Assembly (NCBI RefSeq): GCF_027244095.1
Contig: NC_069671.1
Location: 4,526,001 to 4,590,000, forward strand
From: Hemicordylus capensis
Taxonomy: Eukaryota > Chordata > Lepidosauria > Squamata > Cordylidae
Reading direction: 5' to 3'
Length of the DNA stretch: 64,000 nt
Shown: positions 55,509-64,000 of the stretch, in pieces
How positions within the stretch are numbered: position 1 is the first letter of the stretch
How the letters are laid out: the number at the start of each line of letters is the position of its first letter
Notes under the pieces: generated by a model
Told to the model about the DNA's origin: nothing
Database searches by the model: none
Seen by the model: the letters and a program-made list of their open reading frames with translations, nothing else
Program-made: the position numbers and the translations under genes

Positions 55509-58500
55509 GTAAGTCTGGACTGGGGTTTCCCCTAAACCACCTTAGTCTCATGTCCCTTAGACTTCTTTCGGGCCCCCATTTCCACGGTCTTCTACTCTAA
55601 CCCCCTGCTCAGTCTCCATTCCCCTACTTCTTGGTTGACGACCCTTTCCACCCCATCGTCCCCATTTAATTTAGAGTAAGGACAATAAACGTTACCACCA
55701 GCGACTTGGACACCACCGAACGGTGGGGGGGGGGGGATGACCCCCAGCAGGGCCACCTGCCCCCACTGGACTTCTTACCCTCCACAGCCCGTGGGGCCCC
55801 ACAAATCACTGGTGTGGTTGCCTGGCAGAGCATGATGTTGCTCCTGGCTTTCAGGTGGGCTATGGGGTGGAGACTGGGTGATCTCCAATTGGGAATTGAC
55901 AGAGGGAGTGTGATTCTGTGGGTCCTTTTGGATCTCTCGGCGGCTTTCGATACTATAGACCAGGGGTCCTCAACGTTGGGTCCCCAGATGTTGTTGGACT
56001 TCCATTCCCATAATCCCCAGCCCCAGTGGCCTTTGGTTGGGGATTGTGGGAGTTGGTCCAATAACACCTGGGGACCCAACATTGAGAATCAAATTAAGAC
56101 TTCTCCGTTTGGTCTGATCCCTCCAGCAGATTTTATCATAGATCTACAAAGTTGGAAGAGATCCTAAAGGTCCTCTACTCCAACCCCTTGCTCAGTGCAG
56201 GAAACTGCTACAGCATCCCTGGACAGATGGAACGCCAGTCTGTTTTAAAATCTCTAGAGAAAGAGAGCTCATTATCACATGAGGCAGACTGTTCCATGGT
56301 CTTACAAATTCTTCCTGACACCTATCCTGAATTGGCTTCCTTGCCATTGTAACCATTGTTTCTGGAGAAACAATGGTAACTTGGAGAGGTTCTGGTTTCT
56401 GAAGGGTTGGAGAGAGACTGGCCCTCTCCGTCCCCAGCATAGCATTCCTCCAGTGGCTGTTGCTGGGGTCTATCTTCTGTTTCCTTTTTAGATTGTGAGC
56501 CCTTCGGGGACAGGGAGCCATTTTTTATTTATTTATTTACTTTATGTATCTTTTCCTCTGTAAACCACTTTGAGAAACTTGGGTTGAAAAGTGGTATATA
56601 AATATATGTATCGTATTTGTCATCATCATCATCATCATTTCTAGTCCTTCCTTCAGGAGCAACATGAAATAAGTCCACTCCTTCTCCTGGGTGGTGATCC
56701 TTAAATAGGAGCATAGCTAGAGGAGAGGGGGGCCCGTTTTTGCCCCTCTCCCTGGCGGCCCCTCGGAGTTTGGGAGATAATGCCGAAAATAGGGAGGGGT
56801 GGAGCTGGGGGGCCCTCAGGAGCTGGGGGCCCCAGGTTCTTTGAACCCATCTGCTCAATTATAGCTACATCCCTGCCCTTCAAATATTTGACAACAGCTG
56901 TGATATCCCCCCTTCATCTTCTCTTCTCCAGGCTAAACACACCCAGCTCCTCCAAACCATTCCTCACAAGACTTGGTTTCCAGACACACACACACACACA
57001 CCTACACACCTCCACCTGGGTTGCCCTCCCCTGAACCTGTCACCACACCACCATAGGGTTGCTCCTCCCCAGACACCTCACACGCTAGTCCCTCTCCTTG
57101 ACTGTGTGCCTTTCCTCTCCCTCGCTAGCGATGAACACCGTTCTCCTCAGCAACCTCTTCTCTCTGCCCCGGATCGTCTACGCCATGGCAGAGGACGGGC
57201 TCTTCTTCCGGGTCTTCTCACGGGTCCACCCCCGCACGCAGGTCCCCGTGGTGGCCATCATCGTCTTTGGCATCCTCATGGCGGTCCTGGCCTTCATCTT
57301 CGACTTGGAGGCGCTGGTCCAGTTCCTCTCCATCGGCACCCTCTTGGCCTACACTTTTGTGGCGGCGAGCGTGATCATCCTGCGCTTCCAGCGGGCAAAG
57401 GTGGAGGCCCCCAACCCCCCCGAGGGGACTGAGCACCCCCCGACATCCGCCGAGAGCATCGGAGCCGGCGAGCCGAAGGAGTACGAATCTTTCTCCGACA
57501 AGCTGCACTTGGTGGGGAAGGAGAAGGCCAAAAGCCAGCGAGGACCAGGCCAACTCAAGGCGGCTTTTGAGCCCTACCTGGACTTCCTCAGTGATTTCTA
57601 CCCTGGTGAAGTGGTCACAGTGGCCGTCATCATCCTTATGGTGTCGGCCCTCTGCTTGTCCTCCATCCTGGTGTTTGGGACGGGCCAGCTTCACCTGCCC
57701 ACCTGGACTTACGTCTTGCTGGTAGTGCTCTTCAGCTTGGCTTTGGTGGTCAGTCTGATCTTGATCAGCATTCATGAGCAACAGCAGAGCACCCAGACAT
57801 TTCAGGTAACCGGGCCCAGAGGGATCTGGGGGCTAGCTGACCCCACACACGGTGGCCTTCCGACACCGTGCTGCATTTCTTAGCAAATTCAGGATTGCAA
57901 CGACCCAATTCGCAGAACCAAATGGGTGTACTGGGAATGTGGGCTCAGCAATGGGACACCACAAAAGTTGTCCATAGTGCTGGCATGGGAAAGGCAGCTT
58001 GCCAACGGGGGAGTTGTGTAGCTGGTGGGGCAACCGTACAGAAGAGCTTTGCTCCAAGCAGAACTCAGCCAGTATCAGTTTGTTTACTGTATTTCTATCT
58101 CCTCTTTCCAAGGCAGTTTGCAGGCGTTGTACAACATCATACAAATATAAAATGCTAGGAGGTGAGGCCCGTCGTACACCAGACAAAGTCATTTTCTGTT
58201 GATTACACTGATGTGGGAACTCAAGAGATTAATTATAGGTTATGGATTTTTAAAATTAACGTGCTTGCAAAAGGGAAGTCAAAGAACAGTTTGAAATTTG
58301 TAGGATTTCAACGTCAAACGTTATTCGTTGGATTGAATAATGATCATACACAGTCAATTTGAATCGTGGTAAATTTGTATCTGAGAAACATCTTCTCTTG
58401 GACATGACGTCATTTTTGAATTATTGATTTGATTATCGAGTGTTTTAACAATAGCAGTTAAAATGGGATGCTTCAGAATATGATTCAAATATTCAATATT

Positions 58501-61500
58501 CAATATGATTCAAAAGACGATTCAAAATTTCTGCTAAAAAAGATGAAAAAATAATTTAAACCAAAAAAATTATTTAAAATGGTTTAAATTATTTCACCCA
58601 GCATGTCCCAATAGTAGTGCATTCTGCTAATTTCAGTGGCAGGATTGTTCATGCAAAATTTGGTACCTGTAGGTAATCGAGACATTTGGCATTATGTTGC
58701 ACAGACCCTTCAAAATCTATAATCGATAATAATCGTTTCATCTTGAAAAGCCATTGCAGACAGAGGTGGCAGTGGTGACTTTTCACCTTGCTACCTTTTC
58801 TCCCTCCTCCTCACTGGCAGTCGGGAGTCATTCGTTTCCCCATCGTTCTTGTCATGCCAGAACTTGGTCATGAGAAAGCAGACCCCAGTTTCTCCAAAAG
58901 CTAGCTGCAGGCACTTGGAGACCCCCACGTCCCAAATGGACGCAGTTAATGACTGATGACACCCACCCCCTGAACTAGTTTCTTGCTAGTCAACTGAAAA
59001 AAATATTTTCCTCCATTCCTTGAGTTGCTTCCTTCAGTCCTCCACCCAACACGTAAGATGTAGATACTTCCAGTAGTCATGGATGGCCATTCAGATAGCA
59101 ACATATGCAAAAGGTCTGGAGAAGGTCATGTGGTACATCCAGGGAATTTCCTAACTGCAGCAGGCAACAGACCCCAACCCTTTTATGAGTCCCCGCTAAA
59201 TTGGCCTATTCTGTCCACCCGGCCCCATCTCTCTTCTGTAGTTACCACTGGTGCCGTTGACTCCTGCGCTGAGCATTTTCATCAACATCTATCTGATGCT
59301 GAAGCTCAACTACATGACCTGGCTACGCTTCTCGGTCTGGCTGGTCGCAGGTGAGAACGTGGATCTTCCTAGATCGCTGCTGCCCGATAGAGGTGTTTCC
59401 CATAGTCTGGGAAACATACCGGCGGGGGTTCGAACCGGCAACCTCATGCTTGCTAGTCAAGTCGTTTCCCCACTGCGCCATTAGGTGGCATGGTCCTGTG
59501 GTAGCGAGAATGAATTTGTCCCCTTTGTTAAGCAGTTTCCACCTTGGTTTGCATTTGGATGGGCAACTGCATGTGAGTGCTGTAAGAATTCCACTTAAGG
59601 GATGGGGCCATCACTTAGTGGGAGCATCTGCTTCTACGCAGAAAATCCCAGGTTCAATCCCTGGTAGCATCTCCAGACAGGGCTGAGAGAGACTCCTGCC
59701 TGTAACCTTGGAGAAGCCGCTGCCAGTCTGGGAAGACAACGCTGAGCTTGATGGACCAATGGTCTGACTCAGTATAAGGCAGCTTCCTATGCTAGCAAAC
59801 AAAGCAAAGTCTTGAAATATAAGGAACAGGAATAGCAAGGGGATTTTCCTAGGACACAATAAAAACATTCTCAACTGTGTGGCACATGAACTTTCAACAT
59901 GATGGAAATTCTCAGGATTCTGGTTTTGGTGGGGAAAACTGGGAAATTGTTTCAGTTTTCAGAAATCTGGCAGAAAAGGGAATTTCTTAAAAATATAAGG
60001 AACAGGAATAGCAAGGGGATTTTCCTAGGCTAAAAATATTCTCAGCTATGGGACAAGTTAACTTTCATCATGTTGAAAACATGCAGCATTTGCAAGAAGC
60101 TGGTTTTAATGCTCCAAATTGGGGGTTTGGGGGGCATTTTCAGATCTGCAGACAAAAACATGTTCTAGAAATATAAGGGATAAGAATAGCAAGGTTCCTA
60201 GCTCTTGCTAAATGCATCCTCAGCTACGTGGCAGATGAAATTTCAACCTGAAAATATTTTTGATGCCCCAAACTTGGGGTTATTTACCCTCATTTTCAGA
60301 AATCTGGGAGATAAAAAAAGTCCCAAAAATATAAGGGACAGTAATAGCAAGAATATTTTCCTAGGATACTAAACACATCCTCAACTATGTGGCAAGTGAA
60401 ATTTCATTATGTTGGGATCCGCGCACCATACCCATCATTGATTGTTGCACTTATCTAGAGAATGTTGCCATTTTCCAGGATTTCTGTACATCTATATGAG
60501 CAGAGCACGGGGTCCCATTGCGAGGGAAGATCATTTCTCACATAGCTGAGGATGTGTTAGTGAAGACCAAGGAAAATCTCCTACCTCTTCCTATTCCTGA
60601 TATCTCTCAGACATTGTTTTGTCTGCCAGATTTCTGGAAATGATTTTTTAAAAATCCCTAATTTGGAGCATCAAAATTAGGATGTTGCGAGGGTCTCACC
60701 ATGGTGACATTTCATTTGAATGTGTGTGTTATAAGAACGACGGAAATCTGCTTTCATAGAATTCATATGTATTATTTCTAAGTCTAAGTTTTTTGTGTGC
60801 GTTTTGGTCTAGCAGATTTCTGGAAATGGCAAAAATCCTTCAGTTCTGAGCACCAACATTAGGAAGTTGCCCCTAGGGAAACCTCCTTGCTATTCCTATG
60901 CCTTATATTTCTTAAGGCTTTTTGGTCTAGCATCTGTGTTGCTAAGCAAAGCATTTGCTCTGCTCCTCTTTATGGACCAAGCAAGCTGGATCTTACACTG
61001 GCAAAGAGCCTCTCTGTGAGGTTTCTGGTTAACCCATTCCTGGATCCAGGCCAGCTTCGGAATGGGGCTTTAGTTACTTGTATTGTAGTCCTTGGTTAAT
61101 CCATTCCTTGATCCAGGCCAGCTTTTGAGTGGGGCTTTAGTTACTTGTATTCCAATCCTGGAGTAGAGGTGGGGCTAACAAACAGCCAGCACCAAGAGCC
61201 CTGAAAAAGAGGTGGGGCTAACAAATGGCCAGCAGCAAGAGCCCTGAAAAAGAGGCGGGGCTAACGAACAGCCAGCAGCAAGAGCCCTGAAAAGAGGCGG
61301 GGCTAACGAACAGCCAGCAGCAAGAGCCCTGAAAAAGAGGTGGGGCTAACAAACAGCCAGCAGCAAGAGCCCTGAAAAAGGGGTGGGGCTAACAAACAGC
61401 CAACAGCAAGAGCCCTGAAAAAGAGGTGGGGCTAACAAACACCCAGCAGCAAAAGGTGGGGCTGACAAACCAGAGGTGGAGCTAACAAACAGCCAGCAGC

Positions 61501-61985
61501 AAGAGCACGGAAAAGCAGCCTGCACTTGCCTCTCTGTACAGAATATCTATTTCATTAAACTATTGATATTCCTGATTCCACTCCAGTGCCTTGTCCTTGC
61601 AGACAACTCTTTCCCTTGGATTCCACACTCCCGCTAGCAGTTGTTCTGCAGGACAAGAACAAACTCGATTCTGTCTTGCCACCGCGCTGAGAGATGAAAG
61701 CATCTGCTGTGGAACATGCTGGCTGTGGTGGGATTAGGGCCTTTGCTGGTCTCATGTGCTCTCTCTCTCTCTCTTGCTCTCTCTGCACTAGGCTTGTTGG
61801 TCTACTTTGGCTACGGCATCTGGCACAGCAAGGAGAACCTGCGGGAATCTCAGGCCCATGCCGTCAGCGCCCGCTACGTGGTCTTCCCAAGCAGCAGTCT
61901 AGAAGAGACGGTGCAGACCGTGCAGCCCACCACCCAGCCCTCTCAGGGTTTGGAGGAAACAGTGGAAGAAGAAGCGAAGAGATGA
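54527..61985 (+). CDS. SLC7A4: SLC7A4, cationic amino acid transporter 4 (complete)
   Basis: Exons join 54527-55508, 57129-57805, 59242-59350 and 61792-61985, giving 653 codons plus stop (human ~635). It is an APC-superfamily multipass membrane protein of the CAT type, expected to have 14 transmembrane helices. The unwound first-helix motif GIGGMVGSG is at residues 46-54, followed by [19 protein letters not shown] and [20 protein letters not shown]. An N-glycosylation sequon NFTE starts at residue 151. Other family signatures are [20 protein letters not shown] and [16 protein letters not shown], and a large hydrophilic loop follows in exon 2. The C-terminal [12 protein letters not shown] matches mammalian SLC7A4. 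Human SLC7A4 reached the membrane but did not transport cationic amino acids when tested alone, so the substrate is uncertain. The start at 54527 has a strong Kozak context (AAGATGG) and aligns with the mammalian N-terminus. Confidence 0.96.
55509..57128 (+). other. SLC7A4 intron between coding exons 1 and 2
   Basis: Holds a MITE (55957-56093), reverse CR1 pieces (56130-56360 and 56875-57060), a LINE 3' end (56395-56620), a (TCA)n run and (CA)n at 56982-57002. Confidence 0.8.
57129..57805 (+). CDS. SLC7A4: SLC7A4 coding exon 2
   Basis: Acceptor ctcgctag ends at 57128. The split codon plus [19 protein letters not shown] continue exon 1. Residues 328-553 include two more helices, a ~75-residue charged loop ([13 protein letters not shown] to [15 protein letters not shown]) and two further helices. 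It ends with [11 protein letters not shown] before donor gtaacc, phase 0. Confidence 0.95.
57806..59241 (+). other. SLC7A4 intron between coding exons 2 and 3
   Basis: Mostly AT-rich, apparently unique sequence. I see no clear repeat or exon. Confidence 0.7.
59242..59350 (+). CDS. SLC7A4: SLC7A4 coding exon 3
   Basis: Acceptor ctcttctgtag ends at 59241 and donor gtgaga starts at 59351. It encodes [20 protein letters not shown] and [16 protein letters not shown], the penultimate helix region conserved in all CATs. Confidence 0.95.
59495..59795 (+). mobile_element. 5S-tRNA dimeric SINE, tRNA unit intact
   Basis: 5S head (ttaagcagtttccaccttgg, gcatttggatgggcaact), then a tRNA-like unit with cacttagtgggagcatctgc and box B ggttcaatccc, body, and tail ending ggcagcttcctatg. 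Confidence 0.88.
59800..60920. repeat. Degenerate tandem and inverted array, unit ~160-180 bp
   Basis: Direct copies of aaatataaggaacaggaata occur near 59815, 59991, 60168 and 60325. Inverted copies (cttgctattcctatgcctta near 60888, ttcctattcctgatatctct near 60587) lie downstream. Confidence 0.8.
61165..61512 (+). repeat. Minisatellite, ~43-bp unit, about eight copies
   Basis: Repeats of gaggtggggctaacaaacag, ccagcagcaagagccctgaa, with small changes and two shortened units near the 3' end. Located 280 bases before the last SLC7A4 exon. Confidence 0.95.
61792..61985 (+). CDS. SLC7A4: SLC7A4 coding exon 4 and stop
   Basis: Acceptor ctctgcactag ends at 61791 after a CT-rich tract. It encodes [20 protein letters not shown], then a cytoplasmic tail with acidic LEETV repeated twice ([11 protein letters not shown] and [13 protein letters not shown]). 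TGA is at 61983-61985. The tail beyond HSKEN is not one I recognise and is probably variable. Confidence 0.95.
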
Positions 61986-62760
61986 TGCAGGGAGGCCAAC
62001 ACAGAGGAGACCCTTCCCTCCCCGCTCCCCCACCCACTCCGCCGCTCTCCAGTATTTGCCAGAGGGAGCAGCCGGGGAGGGACGCCCTCACCCCAGCCCG
62101 CCAGGAACCCTGTGGGCGTGGCAAGCTACTGCCAATGGAACAGAGGCTCCCTGCTTCTGTTTTCTTGCCCAGACCCCAGTTTCCGTTGCTGGAAGGCTGC
62201 ACACATCTTGTCGCTGAGCACAATGACCTGGCAGTTGGGGCTCAATCTGTAGAGTGTCTCCCTCCCATTCGGTGGCCAACCCGCCCACAAGAACCCATTG
62301 CATCGCCCCCTTACCAAACTCTTCCTGTTCTCTTTCTCCCAGATCTTGCCCTTCTAGAGCCATTCTTCTGCCTGTTGTTTCCTGGACATCACGAAAAATG
62401 GAGAAAAGTGGTCTCTTTGGGTTATGCTAGGGTGGTGGGTGCAGCAGCCCCAGGAAGACCCATTTCACCATTTTGGGCCCGGGGCGGGGGGCAGGGGCAC
62501 AAAGAAAGTTTGGATTCTGGGCTCCAAGTGACACTGAGACAAGGACCTGTCCTGATTGAGTTGACGTCTCCCTCTGTCTTCCGCAAACACAGGGAGTCTG
62601 GCTAGTGGGAATGGCAACTCTAGACAGTACAAGCTGCTGGGTGTTTCCACTCTCTGGGCCCCTCTCTCGCTAACGCTTGTCTGCCGTTCACGTGCAAGAA
62701 CATTTGATTGGGTGCCCCAGGCAGGTTTCCTATGCCATTATTACACAGCACAATAAGAGC
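61986..62760 (+). other. SLC7A4: Probable SLC7A4 3' UTR, poly(A) site not found
   Basis: No repeat-like sequence for ~775 bases after the stop; a dispersed repeat begins near 62775. I saw no AATAAA or ATTAAA between 61986 and 64000. The nearest thing is AATAAG near 62750, so the end is uncertain. Confidence 0.4.
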
Positions 62761-64000
62761 CAATATTCTCTAGGTGCTGCAGGCAGAGGTGCATCTAGGT
62801 AATTTTGGAGCCTGGACCTAAAAGCTTTTGGAGGCCCCCCTCCCCTGCAAATTAAGCATCATCATGCTTAATTAAGCATCATCAGCCGGGTGACACCACC
62901 TGGGTCTACAAGAGGATTGGGGGCCCCCAGGGGCTGTGGGGGCCCCTGGACTTTGGCCCGGAAATCCAGGGGATCAGAGCACCTCTGGCTACAGGAGACC
63001 CAGAGCAGAGGCTGTCCCAACCCACGGCTTACAGAGGCTGCCGAGACATGAGACAAAGCCCACTGGCGGGCATGTTCTGGGTTCTATTAAGATTGGACCA
63101 GCCCCCCCCCCATATGGAGCTAGGTTTAGTGTGGGTTGCCACTGTGATTGTGTGAACCCGTGCCAAGGTGAACCCCTACTAACTGGGCAAAGAGGCACTT
63201 TTTAAACATGGCAATTCTCTTTACTTAGCAGCGGGAGAGTAACTGGCCCTACCCACCCCCAGAACAGCATCCCTCCAGTGACTGTTGCTGGCGTCTATCT
63301 TATGTTCCTTTTTAGATTGTGAGCCCTTTGGGGACAGGGAGCCAACTTATTTATTTATTTATTATTTATCTGTATAGACCACTTTGGAAACTTTTGTTGA
63401 AAAGCAGTGTATAAGTATTTTGTTGTTGTTGTTGTTGTGAGATATGCCGATTCATCTTAGGCCATAAGCCACCATGGCATGGGTTCACACAATCACGCTC
63501 ATGTTGGTCACCCACATTAACCCTAGATTTGAACTCTTGTGTGAATCAGGCCAGTATAAAGGCAGCTCCATCTGCTCCTACGTCCGTTGCAGGAGCTCAG
63601 CTTCACCCATCCCTGCACCGTCCTGCAGCTGTGTAACCTGTTTGCAGGTGCGCAACACTCTTGCGCAAGCAGAGTGATACTCTGAACAACAACCACTGAG
63701 ATTAGACTCCTGCATCGGATCCCCACATGAAATGGGACATATCGGTTTTTGGTTTTAAGAGGAGCATACACACTGCCACCCACCTGCTCCTGTGCCACAG
63801 AAGGCTTAAAACCCTGAAGAAGCTACCAAGTCCAGCTCTTCAGTAGCCCTGCTTGGCAATGCCAAATGGCCCCTTTGCTCTTACTGTATGTGCCTTTAGC
63901 TGCCCTCTGTGCCCAGAGGAACCTTGCCAAATGCACAGCGGCTTGCCATGCATCAGAGCACAAACAGCTTCCCCGTGCAGCTCTTTCAGGCACGGTTTGT
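62761..64000. other. Region downstream of SLC7A4
   Basis: Holds a dispersed repeat (aggtgcatctaggtaatttt, about 62785-62850; relatives at 11180 and 50320), a LINE 3' end (63195-63437) with (GTT)n, and otherwise no supported gene. Confidence 0.7.

Noticed and set aside
61694-62605. 303-codon open frame on + over the last SLC7A4 exon
   Set aside because: Different frame from SLC7A4, covers intron, exon and UTR, and has no domain.
1-64000. Endogenous retrovirus or other capsid-bearing element
   Set aside because: No long terminal repeats, gag, pol or env-like reading frames were recognised. All reverse transcriptase pieces are LINE type.

Overview
This is a gene-sparse, repeat-dense stretch of vertebrate nuclear DNA, almost certainly from a squamate reptile (lizard-like). 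Evidence: conserved split genes with GT-AG introns, at least seven Sauria-type tRNA SINEs ending in AAT-rich tails, more than twenty copies of a SINE whose head is derived from 5S rRNA, CR1 and R4-like LINE fragments, and many short palindromic DNA transposons. Species cannot be fixed from sequence alone. No bacterial, viral or CRISPR features were seen.

Three protein genes lie head to tail on the + strand. (1) SCARF2: the last five exons (5247-30035), covering the final EGF-like piece, the transmembrane helix and the long Ser/Pro/Lys-rich cytoplasmic tail. Its 5' exons lie upstream of the window. (2) DGCR6: complete in five exons (37613-45151), 218 codons, with a CpG-island promoter and a clear AATAAA site. 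(3) SLC7A4: complete coding region in four exons (54527-61985), 653 codons, a CAT-family amino-acid-transporter-like membrane protein, with a possible non-coding first exon and promoter near 50066-50172. All three orthologues lie in the 22q11.2 (DiGeorge) region in humans. Here they are close neighbours.

Layout: 1-5246 SCARF2 intron; 5247-30035 SCARF2 exons and introns; 30036-~30620 SCARF2 3' UTR; ~30620-37400 repeat-rich intergenic DNA; 37400-37870 CpG island; 37613-~45480 DGCR6; ~45480-50060 intergenic; ~50066-61985 SLC7A4; then its 3' UTR and flank.

The non-coding DNA is the most distinctive part. A SINE family carries a 5S rRNA-like head, then a tRNA-like unit (intact in a few copies, internally deleted in most), a shared body, and a tail resembling the 3' end of CR1 elements in the same window. 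A set of ~135-bp palindromic MITEs shows several perfect 8-bp target duplications, and their arms carry a core resembling the ZNF143/THAP11 motif. Other features are a 611-bp inverted repeat with 99-bp perfect outer arms in a SCARF2 intron, pogo-like and TA-flanked MITEs, an R4-like LINE with an intact YMDD motif, a ~460-bp tandem duplication, and two tandem arrays in the last SLC7A4 intron. I see no new enzymatic or defence system. The novelty is in repeat architecture, one GC-AG intron and the compact gene order.
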